Shown here: positions 1 through 9,169 of the stretch, one piece after another
How positions within the stretch are numbered: position 1 is the first letter of the stretch
Layout of the letters: every line of letters starts with the position of its first letter
NCBI GenBank assembly: GCA_044368575.1
Contig: JBIPPH010000012.1
Span: 1-55,109 of the forward strand
Length of the DNA: 55,109 nt
Direction of reading: 5' to 3'
From: JABMMZ01 sp044368575
Lineage (GTDB): Bacteria > Bacteroidota > Bacteroidia > NS11-12g > UBA955
Notes under the pieces: model-generated
The model's database searches: none
Told to the model about the DNA's origin: nothing
The model's input: the letters and a program-made list of their open reading frames with translations, nothing else
Position numbers and translations under genes: made by a program

Positions 1-87
1 TAATTTTTTGTGAATAAAACATAAAAATTTGTGCATATACCCTGAAGTTTGGGTTCTACTTTCGCAACTACATAAAACCGCATTAAT

Positions 88-1209
88 ATGAAATTTATCG
101 TTGCAGCTCCTGAACTATTAGAGCACCTCATTAAAGTGAATGGTGCCATTGTTTCAAAACCTGTATTACCTATACTCGACAACTTCCTTTTTGACATTAA
201 GAAAGGTGTATTAACCATTTCTACTACTGACTTAGAAACCTCTATGTCAACTAGCTTAAAAGTGGAATCTAAGGAAGACATTTTAGTGGCTATCCCATCA
301 AAACTATTAATGGATACTGTAAAGATGCTCAACGAGCAACCGATTACCTTTACTGTAAACGAAGAAACCTACGCTATTGAACTAAGCACAGCTTTTGGTC
401 GCTACAAACTAGCAGGTCAAAGTGGCGCAGACTTCCCGAAAGTGCCAGAAATTGAATCTGAAAATTCATTCAATATGGCCTCTAATGTTTTGTTGAGATG
501 CATCAGCAAAACCTTGTTTGCTACCGGTAATGATGACCTTCGTTTAAATTTAACTGGTGTATTTGTTGAATTGAGCAATGACAGTGTCAACTTTGTCGCT
601 ACTGATGCCAACCGTTTAGTTAAATTAACCAGAGTAGATGTTAAACCTGGCATGGAGCATAATTTCATTCTGCCTAAAAAAGCCCTTAACCTATTAAAGT
701 CTTCTTTGAGCAATGATGTCACCCCTATCCAAATTGATTTCAACAAATCAAACGTGTTTTTCACTACTGACAACCTTAAATTATCTTGTCGTTTAATTGA
801 TGAAAAATACCCTGACTACAAAGCAGTTATTCCAAAAGACAACAATAACATCGTTAGCATTAACCGCATAGACTTTTTAGAAACGGTTAAACGTGTATCT
901 AACTTCTCAAATAAAACCACCCATCAAATCCGTATTAAAATCACTGGTAATGAATTAACCGCCAGTGCAGAGGATATTGAATTGGCAAATGAAGCGAACG
1001 AAAAACGCAGCTGCGAATACGATGGTGAGGATATCGAGATTGGTTTTAACTCTAGATTCTTATTGGAATTATTATCAAATGTAGACCATGACACTGTAAA
1101 GTTAAAGCTATCAAGCCCTAACCGCGCAGGTTTATTGGTACCAAATGAAAATGAAGTGGACGAAGAAGTAATCATGTTGGTAATGCCAATGATGCTTAAC
1201 AACTATTAA
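88..1209 (+). CDS. dnaN: DNA polymerase III beta subunit (sliding clamp)
   Basis: The product is the ring-shaped homodimeric clamp that tethers DNA polymerase III to template and recruits repair proteins. The 373 residues match the usual family length and the whole protein aligns in character with DnaN: the N-terminal MKFIVAAPELLEHLIKVNGAI, the central LSNDSVNFVATDANRLV, and the C-terminal VMPMMLNN, a variant of the family's VMPMRL ending. The ATG at 88 is the natural start because the family begins MKF. A weak -7-like box (TACTTTCG, 57-64) lies upstream. No dnaA, oriC or recF is visible beside it, which is common in Bacteroidota, where dnaN is often detached from the origin. A hairpin with a T-tract follows the stop. 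Identification is secure. Confidence 0.97.
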   Translation: MKFIVAAPELLEHLIKVNGAIVSKPVLPILDNFLFDIKKGVLTISTTDLETSMSTSLKVESKEDILVAIPSKLLMDTVKMLNEQPITFTVNEETYAIELSTAFGRYKLAGQSGADFPKVPEIESENSFNMASNVLLRCISKTLFATGNDDLRLNLTGVFVELSNDSVNFVATDANRLVKLTRVDVKPGMEHNFILPKKALNLLKSSLSNDVTPIQIDFNKSNVFFTTDNLKLSCRLIDEKYPDYKAVIPKDNNNIVSINRIDFLETVKRVSNFSNKTTHQIRIKITGNELTASAEDIELANEANEKRSCEYDGEDIEIGFNSRFLLELLSNVDHDTVKLKLSSPNRAGLLVPNENEVDEEVIMLVMPMMLNNY

Positions 1210-1245
1210 GCCACCGAATAATTTTGTTTTTTTTAGTTGAAGAAA

Positions 1246-1269
1246 GGCCAAGTTTACTTGGTCTTTTTT
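1246..1269 (+). terminator. Intrinsic terminator after dnaN
   Basis: A 7-bp stem (GGCCAAG / CTTGGTC, one G-U pair) with a 4-nt loop is followed by six T residues. It ends the dnaN transcript. It overlaps the 3' end of the convergent gene at 1254-1913, whose stop codon falls in the hairpin loop. Confidence 0.75.
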
Positions 1270-1913
1270 CGTTTAAAGTCTCCTCGCTTCCAAGCTTCAA
1301 AAAACTGAGCCCATGCAAAGGGATTTAAGATATTCATAGGCGGAATTTGCCCGCCTGAATAGTAGGCCTTTTGAGCATACATACTACTTATATGTCTATA
1401 CGCTTCTGCCGCATCCTGACCTTCCATACTCATAGCTTGTTCGCGAAGTGCTTCGCGCTCCATATTATTCTTAGCGCGTTGGAAATCATCATTGGGAATG
1501 GATTTGGTCACAAATAAGTGATCGAAAGTGGCCCTATTGGGCATTGGTAAAATAACGATTCCAGGGAAATGAACCGTATCTTGAGTCATTAACTTAACAA
1601 TAGAATACTTGTATTCTTTAAGTGTATCAGGAATGACAAAATAAGAACGCTTGAACTCAACATGAGAAAAGGCAATGGTGTCACCCTTTTTTGCTACAAA
1701 TGAAAAATAACCTTCCAAATTGGAATAGGTTCCATAGGGTTTGTTCAAAACATAAATATTGGCAAACGGAATGGGATAAATGCTATCTGATGACAGCAAT
1801 AGGCCTGAGAACTGGATCAAATTACTATCTTTTGACATGGTCTTCTGAGCAATGGTTTGCTGAGACCACATGGTCATAAATAAAATGAGCAATATGATTT
1901 GGCTTAATCTCAT
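1254..1913 (-). CDS. Secreted carboxypeptidase-regulatory-like domain protein
   Basis: A predicted exported 219-residue protein of unknown role. From the ATG at 1913 it has a signal peptide (MRLSQIILLILFMTMW.. ending TIAQ) and then a region resembling the CarboxypepD_reg/CNA-B-like beta-sandwich of Bacteroidota cell-envelope proteins (FSGLLLSSDSIYPIPFANIYV, then NLEGYFSFVAKKGDTIAFSHVEF). A charged helical tail follows, with an Ala/Glu/Met-rich stretch and a lysine-rich end. A longer frame open to 1988 was rejected because it places the signal peptide internally. The start overlaps the stop of the upstream chromate-transporter gene as ATGA, so the pair is probably translationally coupled. Function unknown; the signal peptide and fold family are fairly sure. 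Confidence 0.8.
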   Translation of the reverse strand: MRLSQIILLILFMTMWSQQTIAQKTMSKDSNLIQFSGLLLSSDSIYPIPFANIYVLNKPYGTYSNLEGYFSFVAKKGDTIAFSHVEFKRSYFVIPDTLKEYKYSIVKLMTQDTVHFPGIVILPMPNRATFDHLFVTKSIPNDDFQRAKNNMEREALREQAMSMEGQDAAEAYRHISSMYAQKAYYSGGQIPPMNILNPFAWAQFFEAWKRGDFKRKKTK

Positions 1914-3157
1914 GTATGCATTAAAAGCATCAAATATCCTGCCAATACTACCGCTAACACCAAAAACACAGCCGGTTTTTTGACCCATCTCAAATACAAT
2001 AAGGTAAAACTAAAAACTGCAAATGAAAGCCATTGATCAACATTGGTCAACCATTGGTTTTTCAAATAGGGCATAATCATTAAGATGGCCGCCGCCCATA
2101 CTAGGCCAATTGACACGGCAATGATCCCCTTAAGTGATCTATAAATAACAGGTATTTGTTTGATCTGATTCCAAATTGGATACACAAAAAAGATCAAAAG
2201 CGTACCTGGCAAAAAAATGGCTATCGTTCCAACTCCGCAACCTAAAACCTGTCCTGAAATTCCATAACCTAGATTTTTCATGGCCATACCATTGGCATAC
2301 GTTGCCATTGAAAAAGTTGGACCTGGCACTGCTTGAAGTAATCCAATACCCGTATTAAACTCTTGAATGGTTAAATAATGTTTGGCTTTAAATTCAACAA
2401 ACTCAGTGAGGATCATGGTATATAACACATTGCCCCCTCCAAAAACCATAATACCCATCCTATAAGTATTTTCAAATAGACGAATGGGTTGAGACCAGTG
2501 AGGCATGGTGGTTTTAGTGTACAAACCCACAACAGCAACCGTTATCAAAATCAAAAACATCAACGTCAAATTAGCCCAACGTATTTTAAAGGCAACTTTT
2601 TGAGTGGTTATAGGATCTGATTTACCCCAATAACTGCTAAGCATTCCCCCGGTAATTAAAACGATTGGAAATACATAAGGTGAATGAAAAAACACTGCAG
2701 CCATCGCAGACAGCACTGCAAGCGCAATGGTCCTAGTGTTTTTTTGAAGCAACTTGGTCATTTGAAGAGCTGCTACTACCACAAAGCCAATGGCCATTGG
2801 CCCTATAAATTTAAAGACATGAGGATTAACAAAATTGGTACTAACTACAAATAATGTCATCAATATGGTTGCAGGTAAAATCCAAATCATAAGGGCTAAG
2901 AACGCCAATCTTGGACCGCCAATTTTAAAGGCTATTGCGGTAAGTGTTTGGGTTGATGATGGCCCGGGTAAAATCTGACACAAACTATTTAACTCCAATA
3001 CTTCTGACTCAGAAATGTACTTCTTTTGATGAACCAATTGTTTAATGAATAAAGAAAGATGCATTTCTGGGCCGCCAAAGGCAGACAAAGACAAGAGCAT
3101 AACGTCTTTAAGAAAAACGATGTCCCTAACTTTTTTGTAGTCTGTTTTAGTGAGCAC
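1910..3157 (-). CDS. chrA: Chromate transporter (CHR family)
   Basis: A polytopic inner-membrane protein of 415 residues, the length of bidomain (long-chain) CHR proteins. Two homologous halves each carry the family signatures: LSAFGGPEMH and LPGPSSTQ in the first, MVFGGGNVLY and AVPGPTFSMA in the second. About ten hydrophobic segments are visible. Characterised relatives export chromate, probably by proton exchange; the true substrate here may differ, because no chromate-resistance genes are nearby. It is the first gene of a leftward two-gene unit with the secreted protein at 1254-1913 (4-bp overlap). Family assignment is secure and substrate is inferred. Confidence 0.93.
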   Translation of the reverse strand: MLTKTDYKKVRDIVFLKDVMLLSLSAFGGPEMHLSLFIKQLVHQKKYISESEVLELNSLCQILPGPSSTQTLTAIAFKIGGPRLAFLALMIWILPATILMTLFVVSTNFVNPHVFKFIGPMAIGFVVVAALQMTKLLQKNTRTIALAVLSAMAAVFFHSPYVFPIVLITGGMLSSYWGKSDPITTQKVAFKIRWANLTLMFLILITVAVVGLYTKTTMPHWSQPIRLFENTYRMGIMVFGGGNVLYTMILTEFVEFKAKHYLTIQEFNTGIGLLQAVPGPTFSMATYANGMAMKNLGYGISGQVLGCGVGTIAIFLPGTLLIFFVYPIWNQIKQIPVIYRSLKGIIAVSIGLVWAAAILMIMPYLKNQWLTNVDQWLSFAVFSFTLLYLRWVKKPAVFLVLAVVLAGYLMLLMHT

Positions 3158-3207
3158 AATGAAAAATCTATTTCAAAACTACATTAAAAAAGCAATAATT
3201 TTGTGGT

Positions 3208-3759
3208 ATGTATAAATATTTTATTGCTTGCTTGGTGGTATTATCAGCTTGCCAACAAGGCTACAAAGCTGACTATGAGGTCAAAACTGAATTAGCCTTG
3301 ATTGATACACTCCAGAATCAATTAAACACAGTCAAAACATGGTTAGACTTTATGCCATTGGCTGACATACAAGAACGTAAAGATATCATTAACCACAATT
3401 TGAGTTTTTTGGAAGAACAATATGTTAGCCAAAAGATGACACTTAAAATAGAAGACGCTCAATTAATGGATGAATATAAAAGTTATGCTCAATTGTATAG
3501 CAGAGCTATTGATAGTTTTAAGCCTATTGTAATGGAAGTTGAAGAATTAATGATTCAACTCAAAACATTAAAGGCCTCCGCCCACAGTAAAGATTATGAA
3601 AAAGCCACTTTTTTAACCTATTTCAATCAAGAAAAAGCTGCCGTTGAAAAAGTGTATCAGTTAGCTGATAAACTATTAAAGCCTTTGAAGGAAACTGATT
3701 TGGCTTATGAAAGGGCTCAGACTAAGGTAGAAGCCATTGCAGAACAATTTCAAGAATAA
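3208..3759 (+). CDS. Putative lipoprotein with helical/coiled-coil body
   Basis: A 183-residue protein with a short signal sequence and lipobox LSAC (Cys15), so it should be lipidated and attached to the envelope. The mature part has no domain I recognise. It is rich in Leu, Glu, Lys and Gln with heptad-like stretches (residues about 25-75 and 95-180), suggesting long helices or a coiled coil. A perfect TAnnTTTG -7 box (TAATTTTG, 3196-3203) ends four bases before the ATG, so the transcript leader must be very short or absent. The start is fixed by the signal peptide. It is divergent from chrA and upstream of queA, with no functional hint from context. Confidence 0.82.
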   Translation: MYKYFIACLVVLSACQQGYKADYEVKTELALIDTLQNQLNTVKTWLDFMPLADIQERKDIINHNLSFLEEQYVSQKMTLKIEDAQLMDEYKSYAQLYSRAIDSFKPIVMEVEELMIQLKTLKASAHSKDYEKATFLTYFNQEKAAVEKVYQLADKLLKPLKETDLAYERAQTKVEAIAEQFQE

Positions 3760-3773
3760 AAAGCGTCAAAAAG

Positions 3774-3803
3774 TTGCCTTTCCGCAAGAAAATGTTAATT
3801 TTG
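3774..3803 (+). promoter_or_regulatory. Bacteroidota-type promoter for queA
   Basis: TTG at 3774-3776, a 19-bp spacer, then TAATTTTG at 3796-3803, matching the Bacteroidota TTG/TAnnTTTG consensus. The queA ATG lies 28 bases further on, giving a short leader. The box starts just after the upstream lipoprotein stop, so queA has its own promoter. Confidence 0.7.
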
Positions 3804-3831
3804 CGAACTTTTTTACCCTAATTATACCCTA

Positions 3832-4878
3832 ATGAAATTATCTAAATTCAGCTTTGATTTACCTGCTAATCTAATTTCTCAAGACCCTCACAAAAACAGA
3901 GACGAGAGCAAATTAATGATTCTCCATAGAGATACTCAAAAGATTGAGCATAAAAAATTCAAAGACATTCTCAATATTTTTGACGAAAACGATGTATTCA
4001 TTATCAATAACACCAAAGTGTTTCCTGCAAGAATGTATGGCAACAAAGAAAAAACAGGTGCTAAGATTGAGGTGTTTTTATTAAGAGAATTAAACGAAGA
4101 ACACCGTTTATGGGATGTTTTGGTTGATCCTGCCAGAAAAATCAGAGTAGGCAATAAGTTGTATTTTGGGGATGATGACCTAGTGGCTGAAGTGGTTGAT
4201 AATACTACTAGCAGAGGCCGTACAATCCGCTTCTTATTTGACGGCAGTAAGGAAGAGTTCAACACTATAGTTAAAAAACTTGGTGAAACTCCAATTCCAA
4301 AATACATTGAAAGAGCTGTTAAAAAAGATGACGAAGAACGTTATCAAACCATTTTTGCAAAGGTTGAAGGTGCTGTGGCCCCTCCAACAGCTGGTATGCA
4401 CTTCAGTCGAGAATTGATGATGCGTATGGACATCAAAGGGATTAAGTTTGCAGAATTAACTTTACACCAAGGCTTAGGCACCTTCCGCAATGTGGAAGTT
4501 GAAGACTTAAGCAAACACAAAATGGACTCAGAAAACTACGATATCAGTGACAAAACAGCTGACATTGTTAACCATGCCAAAAACCAAAAACAACGTGTAG
4601 TGGCTGTAGGTTCAGGTGTAATGAGAGCCATTGAATCCTCTGTATCCTCAACTGGCACATTAAATGCCAGCGCAGGTTGGACTGATAAATTCATCTCTCC
4701 TATGTATGATTTTTCAATTGCCAATGCCTTCATAACCAATTTCCATGCCCCTGAAAGTACCTTATTAATGTTGGCAACAGCATTTGGTGGATATGATTTC
4801 GTTATGGAAGCCTACAAAGAAGCTGTAAAGAAGAAATACCATTTCCAATGTTATGGAGATGCGATGTTGATCTTGTAA
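3832..4878 (+). CDS. queA: tRNA preQ1(34) S-adenosylmethionine ribosyltransferase-isomerase
   Basis: QueA moves the ribosyl group of S-adenosylmethionine onto preQ1 at tRNA position 34, making epoxyqueuosine in the queuosine pathway. The 348 residues fit the family. Signatures include the start MKLSKFSFDLP, PHKNRDESKLMIL, VFIINNTKVFPARM, VEGAVAPPTAGMHF, LTLHQGLGTFRNVEVE and NFHAPESTLLMLATAF. It is preceded by a consensus promoter. The stop is followed after three bases by trmN6, so two tRNA-modification genes are co-transcribed. No other queuosine gene is in the window. Confidence 0.97.
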   Translation: MKLSKFSFDLPANLISQDPHKNRDESKLMILHRDTQKIEHKKFKDILNIFDENDVFIINNTKVFPARMYGNKEKTGAKIEVFLLRELNEEHRLWDVLVDPARKIRVGNKLYFGDDDLVAEVVDNTTSRGRTIRFLFDGSKEEFNTIVKKLGETPIPKYIERAVKKDDEERYQTIFAKVEGAVAPPTAGMHFSRELMMRMDIKGIKFAELTLHQGLGTFRNVEVEDLSKHKMDSENYDISDKTADIVNHAKNQKQRVVAVGSGVMRAIESSVSSTGTLNASAGWTDKFISPMYDFSIANAFITNFHAPESTLLMLATAFGGYDFVMEAYKEAVKKKYHFQCYGDAMLIL

Positions 4879-4881
4879 CCA

Positions 4882-5607
4882 TTGAGCAACTCGTTTTTTC
4901 ATTTTAAATCCTTTAGTATTTATGAGCAAACTAAGGGCCTAAAAGTAGGCACCGATGCTTGCGTATTGGGGGCATTGGCTCAGTTTCAGAATGCTAACAC
5001 AATATTAGACATTGGCACCGGCTCTGGTATTTTAGCCTTGATGATGGCACAAAAATACCCTGAGGCTAATATCATCGCTATAGAAAAAATTAGAACTATC
5101 GTTGAACAAGCCCAATTCAATATCCAAAAGAGTCCATTTGCAAACAAGATTCAAGTTGTTGAAAGCAATTTTATAGACTTTACGACAACTATTAAATTTG
5201 ATGGCATAATTGCCAATCCCCCCTATTTTGACAATCATCTTAAAGGTCAAGAATCATTTAAAAACGATGCTATGCACATTGAGGACTTAGACCCTAAAAC
5301 GCTTTTAAATTCTTGCCTAAATCTGATGCATAGCAAAAGTCTTTTGTGGTTAATCTACCCTGCAAATATTGCAGAAATGGCGAGCGCCTTCTGGCAAAGC
5401 ATTGGCGGCTCGACGCACAAAATCATTAAGGTTTATGAACGAGACAATAAGCACATTAGAACTATTATATGTTTGGGTCTCATACCATTAAAACCTGAAA
5501 TTGAAACGTTGCATTTAAAAACTGATTCCGGCAGTTTAACCCCTGAATTTCGTCAATTAATGCAAGACTTTTATCTTGAAAACACAGATGTGTATAAAGC
5601 GAAATAA
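4882..5607 (+). CDS. trmN6: tRNA1(Val) (adenine(37)-N6)-methyltransferase
   Basis: A class I SAM-dependent methyltransferase that makes m6A37 in tRNA1(Val) (E. coli YfiC/TrmN6). The protein opens FFHFKSFSIYEQ and KVGTDACVLGA, typical of the family, then shows the SAM motif I DIGTGSGILAL and the adenine-methylating catalytic motif IIANPPYFDNH. Length is 241 residues, the normal size. The only start that includes the conserved N-terminus is TTG at 4882, three bases after the queA stop; there is no in-frame ATG nearby, so the TTG start looks real. It follows queA, a second tRNA modifier. Confidence 0.9.
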   Translation: MSNSFFHFKSFSIYEQTKGLKVGTDACVLGALAQFQNANTILDIGTGSGILALMMAQKYPEANIIAIEKIRTIVEQAQFNIQKSPFANKIQVVESNFIDFTTTIKFDGIIANPPYFDNHLKGQESFKNDAMHIEDLDPKTLLNSCLNLMHSKSLLWLIYPANIAEMASAFWQSIGGSTHKIIKVYERDNKHIRTIICLGLIPLKPEIETLHLKTDSGSLTPEFRQLMQDFYLENTDVYKAK

Positions 5608-5644
5608 CAAGCATCGATAGTTTTAATTATTTTTGCTTCAATAC

Positions 5645-6379
5645 ATGGAATACCTTTTAAGTTCAGCCGGATTGATAAGCTTATTTACCCTTACTTTCAT
5701 GGAAATTGTGTTGGGAATTGACAACATCATTTTCGTGAGTATTGTTGCCTCAAGGGTTGAAAAAAGAGACGAAAGGAAAGCGCGCAATTGGGGACTTATA
5801 TTCGCAATGATAATTAGGGTTCTGCTCTTATTAGTCATACAGTTAGTCATTCAATCTCAAAATACTTTATTCACTTTGCCAATTGATTTTGAAGGCAAAG
5901 ACATTAGCTTAAAAGACATTATGTTGCTGTTGGGTGGATTGTTTCTATTGTATAAATCAACCACAGAAATCCATCATAAATTCAATGTTGACGAGCATCT
6001 TGAAACAGAGAAAAAAACCAAAAAAAGCTTTAGCCAAGTGGTCATGCAGATCATTTTAATCAATTTAGTGTTTTCAATTGATTCCATAGTAACGGCTATA
6101 GGATTAACTGAAAGTATCTTAATAATGTTTATTGCTATCATTACCTCTATGCTCATTATGGTATGGGTAGCATCAGGTATTAGCAAATTTGTAGAAGAAC
6201 ATCCTACCGTTAAAATGCTAGCTTTATCCTTCTTATTAATGATTGGTTGTATGCTTGTAATTGAAGCATTTGAAATGCATGTCCCTAAAGGATACATTTA
6301 TTTTTCAATGGCCTTTAGCTTATTTGTTGAAATGCTCAACATTAGACTACGCAAAAAACAAAACCTTTTAAAGCAGTAA
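5645..6379 (+). CDS. TerC family integral membrane protein
   Basis: A 244-residue inner-membrane protein with about seven hydrophobic segments. The TerC signature is clear: TFMEIVLGIDNIIFVSIVA near the N-terminus and NLVFSIDSIVTAIGL in the middle, two repeats whose acidic residues are thought to bind metal. Relatives are linked to tellurite resistance and to manganese or calcium export. The frame is open from a TTG at 5633, but that codon sits inside a perfect -7 box (TATTTTTG, 5628-5635), so the ATG at 5645 was chosen. Family secure, substrate unknown. Confidence 0.9.
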   Translation: MEYLLSSAGLISLFTLTFMEIVLGIDNIIFVSIVASRVEKRDERKARNWGLIFAMIIRVLLLLVIQLVIQSQNTLFTLPIDFEGKDISLKDIMLLLGGLFLLYKSTTEIHHKFNVDEHLETEKKTKKSFSQVVMQIILINLVFSIDSIVTAIGLTESILIMFIAIITSMLIMVWVASGISKFVEEHPTVKMLALSFLLMIGCMLVIEAFEMHVPKGYIYFSMAFSLFVEMLNIRLRKKQNLLKQ

Positions 6380-6395
6380 TTGTTAAGGAATCAAG

Positions 6396-7562
6396 ATGTC
6401 TCTTCATTGTATCATCCACGATTCATTTAATGACATAAAAAGTAATTGGCGCACTTTTTTGCCAGAAAACCACCATCTAGTCTCTGAGGATGTATTGGCC
6501 ATCGAAAACAGCCAACTCAATGACATTAAAGTTCAATATGTAGATTTGTTCAAGAACAATACTTGGATTGGAGTCGCATACATACAATGTTTAAACTTCA
6601 ATACAAAACACTACAAGAACAAAACTTTTGACCACCCTTTATTTGACCCTATTAAAACTTGCTTAATTGGTCGTAAAGTTCAATTTTTGATATGTGGCAA
6701 TCTCTTTAGGGTTAAATTTCAAGGATTTTATTTTAAAGATAAAGACCAAAGACCCCTTATTTTTGATTACCTATCCATACTCAAAAAACAATTGAATCAA
6801 AATGGCTCCTATTGTGGCATTTTGCTAAAAGATTGTTCAAGGACTTTTACCGCAAAACAGTGTGCATTAACTGCCTTTAAACCATTTCGAAACGATTTAA
6901 CTATGGAACTGGCATTAAGGGAATGGCACACATTTGAAGACTATTGCCAAGACTTAACGCGAAAATACCGTCAAAGAGCATTGAAAATTAGAAAGGCAAT
7001 GGAGGGTATTGTAGTAAGAGAATTAAGCCTTGAGGAAATCAATCTTCACAGCCTAAAATTGATTGAATTATACCAAAATATTGTTAAGGAGCAATCAATT
7101 ACCCTTGGGGTTTTAAACGCTCAATATTTTGTTCAAATGAAAACGTTGAAACCAAACAGTTTCAGGGTTTTTGGCTATTTTAAAGCGAATGAATTGGTGG
7201 CCTTTAGTAGTCAAATTGATTACCCAGATAAGAACAGTATGGAAATCCATTACATTGGCCTTGATTACCAATACAATCAAACACACCAACTGTATTTTAA
7301 TATTTTATTTGATGGCATTTGCTGCGCCATGCAAAGAGGTTACAAAATATTAGAGATGGGCAGAACCGCTAAAGAAGCCAAAGCCAATACTGGTGCTACC
7401 GCTATAGAAAACTTTAATTACATTTGGATTAAGCCAGGCATCCTTAGAGTGGTTTTCTATTTCTTAAACCAATGGTATGCCCAAAATATTGGCGATAACT
7501 GGCAAGAAAGACATCCTTTTAAAGCCAATCAGGATACAAAGCCCATTCTGATTGAGGCATAA
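6396..7562 (+). CDS. GNAT-fold acyltransferase (FemAB/BioF2-like)
   Basis: A cytosolic 388-residue protein. The C-terminal half (about 170-340) looks like the GNAT-type acyltransferase fold of FemAB/BioF2-like proteins: YCQDLTRKYRQRALKIRKAM, FGYFKANELVAFSSQID, MEIHYIGLDYQYN and a final ILEMGRTAKEAKANTGA. Such proteins transfer acyl or aminoacyl groups to peptidoglycan precursors, lipids or small molecules; the substrate cannot be read here. It lies 16 bp after the TerC gene. Its 3' end overlaps the convergent nuclease-like gene by 44 bp. Confidence 0.72.
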   Translation: MSLHCIIHDSFNDIKSNWRTFLPENHHLVSEDVLAIENSQLNDIKVQYVDLFKNNTWIGVAYIQCLNFNTKHYKNKTFDHPLFDPIKTCLIGRKVQFLICGNLFRVKFQGFYFKDKDQRPLIFDYLSILKKQLNQNGSYCGILLKDCSRTFTAKQCALTAFKPFRNDLTMELALREWHTFEDYCQDLTRKYRQRALKIRKAMEGIVVRELSLEEINLHSLKLIELYQNIVKEQSITLGVLNAQYFVQMKTLKPNSFRVFGYFKANELVAFSSQIDYPDKNSMEIHYIGLDYQYNQTHQLYFNILFDGICCAMQRGYKILEMGRTAKEAKANTGATAIENFNYIWIKPGILRVVFYFLNQWYAQNIGDNWQERHPFKANQDTKPILIEA

Positions 7563-7968
7563 ATTTTTGCTCATCTGACTGCCAAGTAAAATAGTAATGA
7601 TTCAGCCCGTTGCTGATAAAAATGGCTTTAACCCCTAAACTGTGTTGATATATGGCGGCCTGATGAAGGGTTGCCTCTGATAGTTTTACACTTGGCGCTT
7701 TGCACTCTACTAACAATTGTAGTTGACCTTGAGTATTAGCAACACAAATATCATATCGTTTTTTCAACCCATTGAAAACCAGCTCCTTCTCTACAGATAT
7801 CAAGCCTTTTGGCACCTGAATCTCCTCAATTAAAAAATGGATAACATGCTGCCTAACCCATTCTTCGGGGCTTAAACGGACATATTTTTTTCGGACAATG
7901 TCGAAAATTAGTGTATTACCTTCTTCCGCTTTTATGTTAAACTTGTAAGTATTAAAATTGAGTTTCAA
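7519..7968 (-). CDS. Stand-alone HSDR_N-like nuclease-domain protein
   Basis: A 149-residue single-domain protein resembling the N-terminal nuclease domain of type I restriction subunits (HSDR_N_2 family, PD-(D/E)xK fold). Visible parts are RLSPEEWVRQHVIHFLIEE, SVEKELVFNGLKKRYDICV and the catalytic-type LLVECKAPSVKLSEAT. No helicase domain or methylase gene accompanies it. Single-domain relatives are widespread in Bacteroidota as a housekeeping-type gene of unknown role. An ATG at 8010 would overlap the divergent holA start, so TTG at 7968 was preferred: it gives MKLNFNTYKF and follows a near-consensus -7 box (TATGTTTT). Real gene; start and function uncertain. Confidence 0.75.
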   Translation of the reverse strand: MKLNFNTYKFNIKAEEGNTLIFDIVRKKYVRLSPEEWVRQHVIHFLIEEIQVPKGLISVEKELVFNGLKKRYDICVANTQGQLQLLVECKAPSVKLSEATLHQAAIYQHSLGVKAIFISNGLNHYYFTWQSDEQKFMPQSEWALYPDWL

Positions 7969-7988
7969 CCCTGCGAACTTAAAACATA

Positions 7989-9038
7989 ATGGCCAATCTG
8001 ACCAGCACAAAATTTGAGCAAATTAAAAAGGACATCCTAAGCAGGCGGTTTACCCCATTGTACCTCCTTGAGGGCGATGAAACCTACTACATAGATGAAA
8101 TCAGCAATTTGCTTGAAGAGCATGTTTTGAGACCTGAAGAAAAAAGTTTTAATCAAACCATCACTTACGGCAAAGACATTAGCCCTTTGGAAATCAAAAT
8201 GGCGGCTAAACGCTACCCGATGATGAGCGAATTTCAATTGATCATTATCAAAGAAGCTCAGAATTTAAGTGACATTGATGCTTTAGAGGATTACATAGAA
8301 AACCCAAGTGCTTCAACGATTTTAGTACTTTGTTATAAGGGTAAAAAAGTAGACAAGCGCAAACGCGTTGGCAAGTTGTTTGCTAAACACACACATTTTA
8401 CGGCAGACCGTTTGAGAGATTACGAAGTCATTCCTTGGATTGACCAATACCTTAAAGCCAAGGGCCGAGTAATTGACCCAAAAGCCACCCAGTTGATTGC
8501 CGATTATCTAGGCAATGATTTGAGTAAAATCGCCAACGAAATAGACAAGATGTTGATTAATGTTAAAGCGGATGTGGCGGTCATTAGCATGAACCATATT
8601 GAGCAAAATATTGGCATTAGTAAAGACTATAATATTTTTGAATTACAAAAGGCAATTGGTCAAAAGAACTTCAATAAGTCTATTCAGATCACTAATTATT
8701 TTGCATCAAACCCTAAACAGCATTCTATCATACCCCTGATAGCCAACCTTTATGGCTATTTCTCAAAGGTATACAGTTATCATCATATCAAAAGTAAACC
8801 AAGAAAAGACATTGCCCTGCAATTGGGTATCAATGAATTTTTTATCGATGATTACAAGCAAGCCAGTGACAACTATGCCCCGCTCATGATAGAGCAAATT
8901 TTCGCCTTCTTAAAGTACTATGATTTAAGGTCTAAAGGGGTGGATGATACTGGCACAGAAGATGGCCAGTTAATGATTGAAATGGTGGTTAAAATCTTAA
9001 GGATTTCTGAAATTCCACACCAATTGAAATTGGTTTAA
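7989..9038 (+). CDS. holA: DNA polymerase III delta subunit
   Basis: HolA is the clamp-loader wrench that opens the DnaN ring. The 349 residues fit. Typical sequence includes FTPLYLLEGDETYYIDEIS near the start, KRYPMMSEFQLIIIKEAQNL, and the AAA+ lid/collar region with DYLGNDLSKIANEIDKM. The ATG at 7989 gives the expected N-terminus. The upstream neighbour is transcribed away. Its partner clamp gene dnaN is about 7 kb away, with no operon link. Confidence 0.93.
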   Translation: MANLTSTKFEQIKKDILSRRFTPLYLLEGDETYYIDEISNLLEEHVLRPEEKSFNQTITYGKDISPLEIKMAAKRYPMMSEFQLIIIKEAQNLSDIDALEDYIENPSASTILVLCYKGKKVDKRKRVGKLFAKHTHFTADRLRDYEVIPWIDQYLKAKGRVIDPKATQLIADYLGNDLSKIANEIDKMLINVKADVAVISMNHIEQNIGISKDYNIFELQKAIGQKNFNKSIQITNYFASNPKQHSIIPLIANLYGYFSKVYSYHHIKSKPRKDIALQLGINEFFIDDYKQASDNYAPLMIEQIFAFLKYYDLRSKGVDDTGTEDGQLMIEMVVKILRISEIPHQLKLV

Positions 9039-9104
9039 CTTGTTCTGCTCCTCGTTTCCAAATTGAGACTTATTAATTGAGGGTAAATAATTTGTTTTTT
9101 TATT

Positions 9105-9133
9105 TTGAATTTTGGTGAATTCAATTATTTTTA
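9105..9133 (+). promoter_or_regulatory. Candidate promoter for the T9SS protein at 9170
   Basis: TTG at 9105-9107, 18-bp spacer, then TATTTTTA at 9126-9133, followed by CGC. This matches the Bacteroidota promoter except for A instead of G at the last -7 base. The leader to the ATG is about 35 nt. The same TATTTTTACG string occurs upstream of the genes at 40885 and 45486. Confidence 0.5.
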
Positions 9134-9169
9134 CGCAATAAATTTAACAGAAATTAAATCCTTCATAAC

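Noticed and set aside
7519..7968. Type I restriction-modification system
   Set aside because: Only the small nuclease-type domain is present, with no helicase, methylase or specificity gene in the neighbourhood.
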